Shown piece after piece: positions 48,442-57,738 of a DNA stretch of 64,000 nucleotides. The DNA is from Vibrio aerogenes. Its GTDB lineage: Bacteria; Pseudomonadota; Gammaproteobacteria; Enterobacterales; Vibrionaceae. The DNA is taken from NCBI RefSeq assembly GCF_024346755.1, contig NZ_AP024861.1, forward strand, positions 3,596,001 through 3,660,000, in the 5' to 3' direction. Each line of letters begins with the position of its first letter. The first letter of the stretch is position 1. Both the position numbers and the translations under genes were made by a program. Below the pieces are notes generated by a model that was not told where the DNA came from, did no database searches, and was given only the letters and a program-made list of their open reading frames with translations.

Positions 48442-49347
48442 TTATTGACGCAGTAAATGATAAAGCTTATAAATTTTCATTCTCAGCAGACAACTTAAAT
48501 TTCTGCTGATTTTGTAATGCTTATAAATAAATTGTTCATACTTTTCTTTGGGAGAATTTTTTTCGTCCAGATCATTTAAAAATTTTATGCATAGCTTATA
48601 GAACAAATATCTTTTACGACGGTCTTTTTCGGCAGCAGAATAAGCAACTCTGGTGATATGAATATGATGTTCCTGGTGGGTTTCATCACCGCTGTAGCTC
48701 TTAGTCATAATCGAGTTTTCACGGATCCGATAATGATAGATATCTTCCGGAATGCAATAAACCCGGACAGGATGAGAATATAAACGCCAGTATAGCTCAA
48801 GATCTTCATATATCAGGCCACGGGTAAACCGTATCTCTGTGAAAACTTCTTTTCTGTACAACTTATTCCATACAACTGTTTCAAGAGCATAGAATTTGCG
48901 GTTGAAGTCAACCTCACCGATCGTTCTGTTTTTCTTGTAGGGATACCGTGCACCAGTCTCCTCTTCCACACAAGTAATACCACCACAAACAATATCATAA
49001 TGATCAATGTGTTGATGAAGCAATGTGATAGCGTCTGGTTCAATTGAATCATCCGAATCAAGAAAGAAAATAAAATCTCCCTGAGCGACTTTCAGTCCGG
49101 TATTTCTCGCACCGGATAACCCCTGATTTTCCTGCCAGATAATTTTTATTCTGTCATCACACATCTGATAATATCTGGCAATATTAAAGCTGTTATCTTT
49201 TGAGCCATCAATGACACAGATAATCTCGATATAAGGATAACTTTGAACAATCACTGATTGCAAACACTCAGCAAGATATTTCTCAACATTATAAACAGGA
49301 ATAATCACACTAATGAGATCGCTTCTCTCACCATTCAACCTCATCAT
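48442..49347 (-). CDS. GT2 family glycosyltransferase B (paralogue of A)
   Basis: A 301-aa GT-A enzyme with the same layout as its convergent neighbour: LISVIIPVYNVEKYLAECLQSV, CVIDGSKDNS, FFLDSDDS. The C-terminal half (acceptor side) differs from A (TCVEEETGARYPYKKNRT versus a YVQDTGVTRPFCQ-type segment), so the two should have different acceptors. The ATG at 49347 lies 2 nt after the stop of the upstream gene, with an AGGTG ribosome-binding site; earlier in-frame ATGs overlap that gene. It is translationally linked to the GT25 gene. Confidence 0.85.
   Translation of the reverse strand: MMRLNGERSDLISVIIPVYNVEKYLAECLQSVIVQSYPYIEIICVIDGSKDNSFNIARYYQMCDDRIKIIWQENQGLSGARNTGLKVAQGDFIFFLDSDDSIEPDAITLLHQHIDHYDIVCGGITCVEEETGARYPYKKNRTIGEVDFNRKFYALETVVWNKLYRKEVFTEIRFTRGLIYEDLELYWRLYSHPVRVYCIPEDIYHYRIRENSIMTKSYSGDETHQEHHIHITRVAYSAAEKDRRKRYLFYKLCIKFLNDLDEKNSPKEKYEQFIYKHYKISRNLSCLLRMKIYKLYHLLRQ
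49061..49209 (-). repeat. 149-bp inverted repeat, copy 2 (in glycosyltransferase B)
   Basis: Inverted copy of 47652-47800 with two mismatches. The 1.26 kb between the copies contains the 3' halves of both genes. Confidence 0.92.
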
Positions 49348-49349
49348 GT

Positions 49350-50078
49350 TCACCTGTATATCATTTTTTTTCTGAGATTGAATATCTTTCTCCGACACTG
49401 CTTCATCAGCCGGATGATCTCGATATTCACTTTACTAAACAAACTCATTTTATCCTTTATTTTTCTCTGACCAATGGTCGATTTGACGTCACTGCGACGA
49501 AGCAATGGTGGTGAATAACTATAGATGATCTGACCGGTTCGCCATTCATTATCCATAAAGTCATCAACCGGCTCATAGAAGCCCTGTGCCTTTTTCAAAT
49601 ACAGAGACGCAACTTCCGGAGTAATTGCATAAGCAGATGTTCCACATGCGCCTTTCAGGTTGGAAATAAGATGATACTCGTCGTCAATCTTACAGATTTT
49701 AATATGCTTACGTTCGAAAATATTACCCAATTTTACAACACCATACCGGGAAACGAGAACCTCAATATTTTTCAGTTGGGCAGACAAATCACCTGACAGC
49801 TCAATATTATCCTCAAGTATCAGATAAGACTCATTATCTTCAACACATTTTTTCCACAGCGAAAGGTGACTCGCAAAACATCCAAGCTCAGACAAGGTAA
49901 GCTCATATCCTTTATTCTTTTTTACCTTTTTTTTACTATATAACGAATAAATAAAGTGATCAGGACTGTGCCTGATATTCTCAGCATCAAAAAATTTAAA
50001 TTTGATACCTTTGAGTGCAGAAGACATGTAGGCCCTGCGTTCATGAGACTCTTTCAAACTGATTGCAATTATTTTCAT
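49350..50078 (-). CDS. GT25-like glycosyltransferase (LPS biosynthesis)
   Basis: A 242-aa protein of the Glyco_transf_25 family. The N-terminus MKIIAISLKESHERRAYM, GCFASHLSLWKKCVE, and the ILEDN metal-site motif are characteristic. Members transfer galactose or related sugars to lipooligosaccharide cores. It is upstream of GT2-B with a 2-nt gap, so it is the first gene of a leftward two-gene operon. The region upstream is AT-rich. The ribosome-binding site is weak. Confidence 0.87.
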   Translation of the reverse strand: MKIIAISLKESHERRAYMSSALKGIKFKFFDAENIRHSPDHFIYSLYSKKKVKKNKGYELTLSELGCFASHLSLWKKCVEDNESYLILEDNIELSGDLSAQLKNIEVLVSRYGVVKLGNIFERKHIKICKIDDEYHLISNLKGACGTSAYAITPEVASLYLKKAQGFYEPVDDFMDNEWRTGQIIYSYSPPLLRRSDVKSTIGQRKIKDKMSLFSKVNIEIIRLMKQCRRKIFNLRKKMIYR

Positions 50079-50568
50079 AAAAACACGATTAAATGATTAT
50101 TACCAATTAAAATACAAATGACACACAAAAAGAACATTGTTCGATATTTTTTAGTACATATACATTTAATTAATATTACTGTCAATTAAATTGTGTTTTT
50201 AACACAAATAAATATACGCTTATCCATTCATAAACATTAATTTAAAATATTGTTTTATTTTAAGTTACGTTTAATTAATATATACTCAGGAAACATCAAG
50301 ATTCATCTCCGAAAGTCGAGACGCATTGACTCCTGCCTTGTGTTACTGATTTTCAGCGTAAAATGACTCTGTTTTTATATCAGTGCCTGAGCGATACAGA
50401 ATCCGATTCAATCAAGCAAAAAATGTGGATAACAGACTCAATCTGTGACATACCAATCAACAAATTGATCCAATTATTTTCATGAATGTATCTTTGGTTT
50501 ATAAATCAAGACACATATAGGAGTGATGTATCGGCTGTATTCCATCGTTATCCTTCAGGGGAGAAATC
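50079..50568. other. AT-rich gap at the edge of the glycan locus
   Basis: About 490 bp very rich in A and T, with several TTAATTAA-like runs between 50150 and 50290. No gene is supported. It may be a silenced, H-NS-type promoter region for the GT25 operon and the small genes to the right. Confidence 0.4.
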
Positions 50569-50772
50569 ATGAGCATACATGGATATCAGCATTCTCAACC
50601 ACTCGTGCTGCAATCACAGCTTTTGAACCGGCTGGTTTCTTTTTTCGGGCAAAATCCATTGTGTTTAAAACAAAAACGCTCAGTCATGTGCAGCAGCAAC
50701 CAACAAAAGACAACTGAATGCAGCCTGCTCAGGGCACTCAGCAGCCCTTCAATTTCCGGTCAGCAGACATGA
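50569..50772 (+). CDS. Possible small protein, unknown
   Basis: A 67-codon frame (MSIHGYQHSQPLVLQSQLLNRLV...) with a very good AGGGGAG ribosome-binding site 6 nt before the ATG. It stands 92 nt before another unknown gene in the same direction. No family is recognised and the composition (Ser/Gln-rich) is unremarkable. It may be real or a chance frame. Confidence 0.4.
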   Translation: MSIHGYQHSQPLVLQSQLLNRLVSFFGQNPLCLKQKRSVMCSSNQQKTTECSLLRALSSPSISGQQT

Positions 50773-50864
50773 CGACAAACATCCGGCTGCATCAGACAAA
50801 ATTTTAAAATCGATCCAATACGTATCAAAAACTTAAAAATATAATTTCCAAGAGGAATATCAGC

Positions 50865-51278
50865 ATGGAAAACATGATTTATAATCTGTCCCTGTATGGT
50901 GCGAACGAAAAAAAAGTGATGGGTGCACTCTGCTTTGATATTGCAGCAAAAGATGCGATTCCGGATGTCAGTAATCTTGCGGATATCTGGGCCCGCTCAT
51001 CCGGCAATGATGAGATATCATTCGATGTTGTTCCCATAGAAGCCAGCTTTGTCTGTACCAATATTCTTGGCAACATCAAATGCCTGCTGAACGGCTGTAT
51101 GTTTACTTCAGACGCCGGACCAACCCTGACAACAACGCTTGATGGGGGACAAGGGCAGCATGATATCACTATCCAGTTTAACTTTATGGACTCTCCTGCG
51201 GATAATATCGGCGGCATACTACGGGTCGATGACCATCAATCCTGGTGCTTTCTCGGCAGCCGGGAAAGGGAGTCCTGA
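50865..51278 (+). CDS. Unknown protein (137 aa)
   Basis: A protein not recognised. AAGAGGA lies 9 nt before the ATG. The sequence is beta-rich in appearance, with no signal peptide: MENMIYNLSLYGANEKKVMGALCFDIAAKD..., then CLLNGCMFTSDAGPTLTTTLDGGQG..., ending GGILRVDDHQSWCFLGSRERES. It contains four Cys but no clear metal pattern. It is flanked by an AT-rich region and a chemoreceptor gene in the opposite orientation. Confidence 0.65.
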   Translation: MENMIYNLSLYGANEKKVMGALCFDIAAKDAIPDVSNLADIWARSSGNDEISFDVVPIEASFVCTNILGNIKCLLNGCMFTSDAGPTLTTTLDGGQGQHDITIQFNFMDSPADNIGGILRVDDHQSWCFLGSRERES

Positions 51279-51365
51279 ACAGAAAATGACGTGGGCCAAA
51301 AGGCTCACGTCACTCTTGTTTGACCACTAAACCCTGTCGTGATTTATCTCAAGATGCACTTTGAG

Positions 51366-53063
51366 TTATATCCTGAATTTGCCCAGGTCTGCATTTAATG
51401 CCACCACATGAACGGAAATTTCATCATTTGCTTCTTCAACATCAGTTGCATCCTGACTGGTATGAATCGCAATATCACTGATATTCTGAATGGCTTCCTG
51501 AATCATTCCTGAGGTGGTATTTTGCTCTTCTGTTGCTGCGGCAATCTGTGTGTTGTAATCAAAAATCTTATTCACTGCCTCCACAGCTTCGTGAAAAATC
51601 CGGGTTGTTTCTTCACCAAGAGATAACGCTTCCTGCGTCACAGTTAAACCCTTATTCATTTTATCTGTCGCCTGTTCCGACCCGGCCTGTAAAGATTCAA
51701 CCAGCTTTTGAATATCTCCTGTTGAACTTTGTGTTCTCTGCGCCAGGGAGCGGACTTCATCGGCAACGACCGCAAACCCGCGTCCATTCTCTCCGGCTCT
51801 GGCAGCTTCAATCGCCGCATTCAAAGCCAGCAGATTAGTCTGTTCTGCAATTTGCTGAATGGTATCGACGACCACAGTAATATTGTCGGTTTGCTGAGTC
51901 AGTGCATGAATGCTTTCTGAAGTCGCAGCGACATCTTCAGCAAGCTGGCGAACAATCTCCTGTGTTCTGTCCGCGGATTGCTGCCCCTGTGTCACTTTAT
52001 CCTTCACAATACCTGCGACTTCAGAAGCTTCACTGGTATATTGCACAACTTCAGCTGTTGCGTGAGACATTTCAAGAATGGCAGAGGCGACCTGTTCTGT
52101 TTCTTCCCGCTGTTTTTCAATATTAACCAGCGTGTTTTTCACCACCTTTGATGCTGATTCAGAGCACTGATTTAAACTCGAAGATGAATGCGTCACATTT
52201 CCCAGAACTGACTGTAGCTTTTCCAGAAACAGATCCAGCTTGCCAGATAAGGCCCCCAGCTCATCTTTCCGGTTGACCTGCATTCTGATTGTCAGGTCTC
52301 CGTCGCCATTCACCAAATCCTTCAGCCGGGTGGATACAACCTTCAACGGCCGGATAATCGACACACCAATCAGGATTAAAATCACGACACTGATGATCAG
52401 CGATATCGCAAAAATCGTTATGACACCACTCAAGGCAAACTCTTCATCCTGTTTTGCCTGCTGCACAGAGCGAATCGTCAGATCCTGCAGACCATCAAGT
52501 ATATTGATCAGATGGTGATCAAGTGCTTCGTTGAGTTTTTCGAGATGAATGATTTGTTTCTTTGACGCCTGAATACCATTTTGCTGCACTTTATCTAAAA
52601 AACGTTTTGTCTCTGTTTCAAGGGTGATAAATTCCTTTTCAACCTTGGCAAACTCAACCAGCAGATGCTGGTAGGCGGCTTTCGCTTCCGGCAGGTGAAC
52701 ATCCTTCTCGAGTTTGATCAGTCTCTCTCTGGCCTGAGAAATCTCAGTGTGTAATGCAACTATCTTTTTATCAACGCTTTGTAACAGCTGCTGGCTGTCA
52801 CGGGAGAGACCATTTTTCTCCTGAATCACATCCAGTAAAGCATGCGAGATAAATTTCTCAAACGTCAGTGCCTGTTGTAACTGATGCTCGGTAATCAGAG
52901 TCAGGGTTTTAGTTAATGGCATATGATCATCGGCGATCTCTTTGAGTTCTTCTCCGACTTTGGTCATTTGCAGCGTCGAGAAAAGACCAAGAACAGCCAG
53001 AGCCATGATCTGAACGAAACCAATTAAAATAAGCTTGTGGGAAATTTTCAGTGATGACAGCAT
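51366..53063 (-). CDS. Methyl-accepting chemotaxis protein
   Basis: A 565-aa transmembrane chemoreceptor. The N-terminal helix (KISHKLILIGFVQIMALAVLGLF) and a second at about residues 220-245 (VITIFAISLIISVVILILIGV) flank a helical, four-helix-bundle-like periplasmic sensor. A HAMP domain follows (IIRPLKVVSTRLKDLVNGDGDLTIR), then a signalling domain with the hairpin tip EQTNLLALNAAIEAARAGENGRGFAVVADEVRSLA. The ligand is unknown. The start at 53063 has AAAGGAG about 11 nt upstream. Confidence 0.93.
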   Translation of the reverse strand: MLSSLKISHKLILIGFVQIMALAVLGLFSTLQMTKVGEELKEIADDHMPLTKTLTLITEHQLQQALTFEKFISHALLDVIQEKNGLSRDSQQLLQSVDKKIVALHTEISQARERLIKLEKDVHLPEAKAAYQHLLVEFAKVEKEFITLETETKRFLDKVQQNGIQASKKQIIHLEKLNEALDHHLINILDGLQDLTIRSVQQAKQDEEFALSGVITIFAISLIISVVILILIGVSIIRPLKVVSTRLKDLVNGDGDLTIRMQVNRKDELGALSGKLDLFLEKLQSVLGNVTHSSSSLNQCSESASKVVKNTLVNIEKQREETEQVASAILEMSHATAEVVQYTSEASEVAGIVKDKVTQGQQSADRTQEIVRQLAEDVAATSESIHALTQQTDNITVVVDTIQQIAEQTNLLALNAAIEAARAGENGRGFAVVADEVRSLAQRTQSSTGDIQKLVESLQAGSEQATDKMNKGLTVTQEALSLGEETTRIFHEAVEAVNKIFDYNTQIAAATEEQNTTSGMIQEAIQNISDIAIHTSQDATDVEEANDEISVHVVALNADLGKFRI

Positions 53064-53284
53064 GTCAGTGTGTGCTCCTTTGAGATAATCACTCAGGAAA
53101 AATACAGAGTGATTAACAAAATACGGTCGTTGATTATCGAGCCACACTGATACGTAAGATTGAAACCATTGTGATTATTATTCTTATTTAATGGCAATTA
53201 ACATATAGATAAGTTTATGCAATAAAGCAAAGTATTAATCGGGTCAGATATCAACTGATGTGAACCGGAGCGAAATGAGCCAGC

Positions 53285-53839
53285 TTACAGACGAAAAAGC
53301 GCTTCAACAAATGCATCTATCTGAGTTTTCTCATCCAGCTGATTTGTCAGTAAATTAAACCAGCAAAAACCAAATGACATCTTCAGCAAGAGTTCAATAT
53401 CCGTATTTTCAGGTAATTCTCCCTGCTCTGTGGCTTTCATTAATAACTGACGCGGTCCTTCAAACCGGCGAGCCATAAAATCACTTTCCATATACTTCAT
53501 ATTTTGTTTATTGAGCTGAGATTCAGCAATAAAGCACCGTAATGCTTCGCCACAAACTGTCGTTTCCCACAACGTCCATAAATCATGCAGCAACTGCCGG
53601 TATTGTTCGCAGACCGGCGCAGGCGATGAGGATTGAAACGTGATCTTATTTTCCAGTTCGTAAAGTTCTGCGACCAGCCGGGCCTTATCCGGCCACCAGC
53701 GATAAATGGTTGGTTTACTCGCCCGGGCACGGCCTGCAACTTCTTCAATCGTAAACCCTTTGTATCCCTTTTCTGCCAATACACTTTTAGTGGCCGCCAT
53801 AATCGCCTCGTATGAGGCCTGGCTTCTTGTTCTGGCCAT
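53285..53839 (-). CDS. phlF: PhlF-like TetR-family repressor
   Basis: A 184-aa TetR regulator. The N-terminal HTH contains FTIEEVAGRARASKPTIYRWWPDKARLVAELYE. The ligand domain has LHDLWTLWETTVCGEALRCFIAESQL and MSFGFCWFNLLTNQL. From memory of Pseudomonas PhlF, the repressor of 2,4-diacetylphloroglucinol synthesis, these blocks are closely alike (PTIYRWW, CGEAxRCxIAExQL, FGFCWxxLLTxQL). It is divergent from phlA, as in Pseudomonas, and a PhlF-like palindrome lies between them. The expected ligand is an acylphloroglucinol or similar phenol. Confidence 0.82.
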   Translation of the reverse strand: MARTRSQASYEAIMAATKSVLAEKGYKGFTIEEVAGRARASKPTIYRWWPDKARLVAELYELENKITFQSSSPAPVCEQYRQLLHDLWTLWETTVCGEALRCFIAESQLNKQNMKYMESDFMARRFEGPRQLLMKATEQGELPENTDIELLLKMSFGFCWFNLLTNQLDEKTQIDAFVEALFRL

Positions 53840-53920
53840 GACTTACCCTTTTCAACTGGTTGAATATGCAATAGAATAACTTAATTTATGATTTTATCAC
53901 GGCTATTTTTATTTAAAAAC

Positions 53921-53940
53921 AAAACGATACGTTTCGTTTT
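53921..53940. promoter_or_regulatory. Probable PhlF-type operator
   Basis: AAAACGATACGTTTCGTTTT has 7-bp inverted arms (AAAACGA / TCGTTTT) and a GATACGTTTCG core resembling the known PhlF operator, which also contains ACGAAACGT and TATCGTT. It lies 18 bp before the phlA-like start, so binding would block the operon promoter. Confidence 0.72.
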
Positions 53941-53958
53941 ATATTTAAAGGAGTGCAA

Positions 53959-55065
53959 ATGAAGCCAATGAGCGGTATTACAGGTTACGGATACAGCTTA
54001 CCTTTCTTAAGGCTGAGCGTTGAACAAACAACAGAGGTATGGAAAAACACCCCGCTTGCTTTATTAAAAAACGGATTAAAGGTTTCATCGCGGACGGTGT
54101 TACAACCGGACGAAGATACCATCACTCTGGCTGCCGATGCTGCCAGACAAGCCCTGAAGCAACACCTGAAACAGCAGGCCCGGTTTCCGGATATCAGTCC
54201 GGAAGCGATCTATCTGGGCACCTGCACCAACCCTTATCAATCGCGCAGCTCGGCCGCAATTGTCGCTGAAATGCTCGGCCTCTCCCGCCAGCTGTTCTGT
54301 GCGGATATTCAGTTTGCCGGTAAATCAGGTACTTCAGCCCTGCAGATTTGTCATGCCCTGATCAATTCAGGCATGTGTCACCAGGCACTGGCAATCGGTA
54401 GTGATACGATGAACCGCCACACAGCGCCCGGAGATCTGACGGAATCCTATGCCGGTGCTGGCGCTGTTGCGATGCTGCTGGGCACAGAACGGGTAATTGC
54501 CCGCATCGATAATACCGGTTCAGGCTGTGAAGATCTGGCAGATAATATTCGTCCGGAAGGTGAACGTTACATCCGCTCCGGTATGAGCCTTGGATCGGAT
54601 AAAAATAACCTCGGAATATACCGCCACATGCAATTGTCGGGAGAGCAACTGTTACATGACATGGATTGCACCTGGGCAGATTTTGACTTTGTGGTCGTTC
54701 AGCAGCCCACAGAATCAGCCGTCGACACCATGACTGAAAAGCTGCAACTGGAATACGCACAAACCGTTCACAGCCGTTATGCAGCAACGACCGGTGATAT
54801 CGGTTCAGCCAGTCCGCTGATGGGATTAGCCGCCACACTGGATCATGCACAACCCGGACAAAAAATTCTGATGCTGTCCTATGGTTTCGGTGCAGGGAGC
54901 GATGCCATCGCATTGACCGTCACTGATGAAATTTTGCCCTACCGTGAACAGGCTCCCACCGTGGCCGCATTATTGGCCCGGACCAAAGAAGTCTCCTATG
55001 CCGAAGCTGCGAAATATGAATTTAAATTTTCACGTCCGGATTATGCGCTTGCACCCTATTTATAG
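53959..55065 (+). CDS. phlA: PhlA-like subunit (HMG-CoA-synthase/KAS III fold) of a Friedel-Crafts acyltransferase
   Basis: A 368-aa condensing-enzyme-fold protein. Segments [73 protein letters not shown], and [17 protein letters not shown] match PhlA as I recall it. The usual nucleophilic Cys position reads GKSGTSA, so this subunit seems non-catalytic, consistent with PhlA being structural. In Pseudomonas PhlACB transfers acetyl groups to phloroglucinol. AAAGGAG lies 5 nt before the ATG at 53959. It is the first gene of phlACB. Confidence 0.83.
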   Translation: MKPMSGITGYGYSLPFLRLSVEQTTEVWKNTPLALLKNGLKVSSRTVLQPDEDTITLAADAARQALKQHLKQQARFPDISPEAIYLGTCTNPYQSRSSAAIVAEMLGLSRQLFCADIQFAGKSGTSALQICHALINSGMCHQALAIGSDTMNRHTAPGDLTESYAGAGAVAMLLGTERVIARIDNTGSGCEDLADNIRPEGERYIRSGMSLGSDKNNLGIYRHMQLSGEQLLHDMDCTWADFDFVVVQQPTESAVDTMTEKLQLEYAQTVHSRYAATTGDIGSASPLMGLAATLDHAQPGQKILMLSYGFGAGSDAIALTVTDEILPYREQAPTVAALLARTKEVSYAEAAKYEFKFSRPDYALAPYL

Positions 55066-55079
55066 AAAGGAATTCACTC

Positions 55080-56285
55080 ATGGCCAATGCACCACGCAGA
55101 GTCGCAATTGTTGCGGCGGAACATACAACCAATCCTGGCATCTATCATCCTGAAATCACATTTAAGGAGATGATTGCTGAGTCCGCTTACCGGGCAATCA
55201 AACGGATCGATCTGGATCCGAAAATGATTCAGGGCCTGAGTTACGGTTATCACGGTGAAGGTGTCTCAGAATATGGCGGCCTTGGCCCGACTATTTCTGA
55301 TGCGCTGGGTCTGAGCCCTGCGCCCTGCTTTATCACAGCCTCTAACTGCACCAGCGGCTCTGTTTCTTTCCAGATGGGCGTCCAGATGATCGAATCCGGG
55401 CGCTATGACATTGTCCTGTGCGGCGGGTTTGAAAAGCCCAGTGATCATCTGAATTATACAGACTATATTAATGCCAGCACTGAAACTGAATATGATTACC
55501 TGATGGGAATTTCCCATGTCGATGCCTTTCATCTCGCCAATGAAGCCTATTTTCACTATTACGGCTATTCCGCTGATGATACAGCAGAAGTTCTGGCCCG
55601 GTTTGGCTTACAAATGCGCCGTTATGGTCAGCAGTGCCCGGATTCATTCTATTATCAAAAATCACTGCCTTCTGTTGAGCATCTGAAATCATTACCGGAA
55701 CACGGTGCAATGCTTGCCCCCGGTGAAGCCAGTGGCAGTGTGATTCTGGTGGCGGAAGAGCTTGCTCACCGATACACCGATAAGCCTGTGTTCGTCAAAG
55801 GCATGGCTTATACCAATACTTCCCACTATTTTGGCAGCCGCTATAACCGGACGGCGGTCCGAGGCATCGATCATGCTTCTGCTTCCGGTATGGTGTCTCC
55901 GGCCAATGCGATTGCGTGTACAACAGCGGCTTATCAGGATGCCGGTATTACCGCAGAAGATGTGGATGTTATTCAGGTTTATGATGAACAGGCTGCCGGA
56001 CTGATTCAGATGGAAACCCTCGGCATCTGCCCCGCAGGAGAAGCCGGCAGATGGGTGCTCGATGATCAAATCGGGCCGGATGGACGATGTCCGGTCAATA
56101 CAGATGGCGGAAATATCGGGCGGGGCCACGCTTCCGGGTGTGACGGCATCATGCACATCGCCGAATTATTCCGGCAACTCAGGGGAGAGTCGGCCAATCA
56201 GGTCTCTCATGCCCGGATTGCTGTCAGCAGTAATATCGGAGGATATATGGCCCATAACTCTGTCATTGTACTTTGTAACGAATAA
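55080..56285 (+). CDS. phlC: PhlC-like catalytic thiolase subunit of the acyltransferase
   Basis: A 401-aa thiolase-like protein of the SCP-x group. The nucleophile is Cys90 in ASNCTSGS, at the place of the acetyl-accepting Cys of Phl[49 protein letters not shown] and the C-terminal [17 protein letters not shown] give the remaining His and Gly motifs. It forms C-C bonds on aromatic rings in the PhlACB complex. It is 14 nt after phlA and 12 nt before phlB. Confidence 0.86.
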   Translation: MANAPRRVAIVAAEHTTNPGIYHPEITFKEMIAESAYRAIKRIDLDPKMIQGLSYGYHGEGVSEYGGLGPTISDALGLSPAPCFITASNCTSGSVSFQMGVQMIESGRYDIVLCGGFEKPSDHLNYTDYINASTETEYDYLMGISHVDAFHLANEAYFHYYGYSADDTAEVLARFGLQMRRYGQQCPDSFYYQKSLPSVEHLKSLPEHGAMLAPGEASGSVILVAEELAHRYTDKPVFVKGMAYTNTSHYFGSRYNRTAVRGIDHASASGMVSPANAIACTTAAYQDAGITAEDVDVIQVYDEQAAGLIQMETLGICPAGEAGRWVLDDQIGPDGRCPVNTDGGNIGRGHASGCDGIMHIAELFRQLRGESANQVSHARIAVSSNIGGYMAHNSVIVLCNE

Positions 56286-56297
56286 GGAGCGCTGTTT

Positions 56298-56738
56298 ATG
56301 TCTCAATACCCTGAACAAATTCACCGTTTAAACACGGCATCGATGCTGAGAGAATGGCGTGAACATGGTGGAAAATATCGTCTGGAAGGCACCCGGTGCC
56401 AACATTGCGGCGCAACCTTTTTCCCGCGGCGGGCGGTTTGCTCTCATTGTCATGAGTCCGGTCTTGAAGTCTGCCGTTTCCCGCATGAAGGCACAATCGA
56501 AGTCATGCAGGATGCAGATATTCCGGTTCTGGCACTGATGGGATATGGTGAAATGATGCCCCGCCATATTGCAATGATCCGGCTGACCGACGATATCGTG
56601 ATCGCAGGAGAAATTGTTGATGTTGCCTCTGAGGATGAACTGGAGCCCGGAGCCAGAGTTGAAATGGTGGTTCGCAAACAGGTCAGAGAGAGTAATCTGG
56701 CCTGGCAGTATGCATACAAATTCCGGCCACTGCGATAA
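56298..56738 (+). CDS. phlB: PhlB-like DUF35 zinc-ribbon/OB-fold subunit
   Basis: A 146-aa protein. An N-terminal helix ([17 protein letters not shown]) leads into a zinc ribbon with Cys34, Cys37, Cys48 and Cys51, then an OB fold. The C-terminus [13 protein letters not shown] is a strong match to PhlB. DUF35 proteins bridge thiolase and HMG-CoA-synthase-like partners, both here and in archaeal mevalonate synthesis. It completes the acyltransferase. No phlD (type III polyketide synthase) follows. Confidence 0.86.
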   Translation: MSQYPEQIHRLNTASMLREWREHGGKYRLEGTRCQHCGATFFPRRAVCSHCHESGLEVCRFPHEGTIEVMQDADIPVLALMGYGEMMPRHIAMIRLTDDIVIAGEIVDVASEDELEPGARVEMVVRKQVRESNLAWQYAYKFRPLR

Positions 56739-56936
56739 AGAATCTGGCTGGCATGTCGTCAGCCTTTTCACTTCACTGACTCTCAGGCAAAACTCATTTG
56801 CGTCCGCACCAAGGCTTATCCTGAATCAGGTTATCTACATTAACCTCATTTAATTTGTTGTATTTTTCATCGCTAACCATGTAGAATCCGCGCCGTTTTC
56901 ACTTTTTCTGACATGACAACTGGAAGGTAACAATTT

Positions 56937-57527
56937 ATGTCAACAAAATTAGCCAACCCGGCTCCGCTTGGTTTAATGGGATTCGGGATGACGACGGTTT
57001 TACTCAACATTCATAACGCCGGATTTTTCCCGCTGGATTCAATGATTCTGGCTATGGGTATTTTTTATGGCGGTCTGAGTCAGGTGATTGTTGGGATCAT
57101 GTGCTTCAAACGCGGCGATACGTTTGGCACAACCGCATTTACATCTTATGGATTATTCTGGCTCACGCTGGTCGGACTGATCGCGATGCCAAAAATGGGC
57201 TTTCCTGCCAGCCCGGCGAAATTCATGGCATGCTATCTGGCACTGTGGGGAATTTTCACCGGCTTTATGTTTATTGGCTCGCTGCGTTATCCGGTTGCCA
57301 AGCAGGTTGTATTCGGTTCTCTGACAATTTTGTTCGCCCTGCTGGCTATCAAAGACTTTACAGGTAATGAAGAACTGGGCGTGATCGCCGGCTTCGAAGG
57401 TATTTTCTGTGGTGCAAGCGCTATCTACTTTGCAATGGCGCAGGTTCTGAACAATGAATACGGCCGTGTCATTCTGCCTGTAGGTGAAAAGCGTCCGTCC
57501 GCTGTTGAGAAACCATTAGCGGCTTAA
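56937..57527 (+). CDS. satP: Acetate/succinate transporter of the GPR1/FUN34/YaaH family
   Basis: A 196-aa membrane protein with six helices. The N-terminal family signature [24 protein letters not shown] is intact. E. coli SatP (YaaH) exchanges acetate with protons. GGAAGG precedes the ATG. A TAGAAT hexamer at 56880-56885 suggests its own promoter, so it may not belong to the phlACB operon. It fits both the acetate block (acs, crbS) and the acetyl-transferring PhlACB next door. A strong terminator follows. Confidence 0.92.
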   Translation: MSTKLANPAPLGLMGFGMTTVLLNIHNAGFFPLDSMILAMGIFYGGLSQVIVGIMCFKRGDTFGTTAFTSYGLFWLTLVGLIAMPKMGFPASPAKFMACYLALWGIFTGFMFIGSLRYPVAKQVVFGSLTILFALLAIKDFTGNEELGVIAGFEGIFCGASAIYFAMAQVLNNEYGRVILPVGEKRPSAVEKPLAA

Positions 57528-57560
57528 TCGCCTTTAACAGCATGAGATATTGAATTTGAC

Positions 57561-57592
57561 AGAGCCGCAAGCAACTTGTGGCTCTTTTTTTT
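57561..57592 (+). terminator. Terminator of satP
   Basis: An 11-bp stem AGAGCCGCAAG / CTTGTGGCTCT (one G-T pair), loop CAA, followed by eight T. Confidence 0.92.
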
Positions 57593-57738
57593 GTTAACGT
57601 CTCTCCATCCTGCTATTTTCCCGTTTTGTGACCTGTACATTTCAAGTTTTGTGACCTGTAAATCGCAAAAATATGTTCAAGACCCTGAGTCCAATGATAA
57701 ATTAAATCAATTGCATATAAACACATACAGGTTAACCG

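Noticed and set aside
53285..57527. Mevalonate-type thiolase/HMG-CoA synthase/DUF35 cluster
   Set aside because: The three-protein architecture is shared, but motif agreement and the PhlF-like regulator favour phlACB; no HMG-CoA reductase or mevalonate kinase genes are present.
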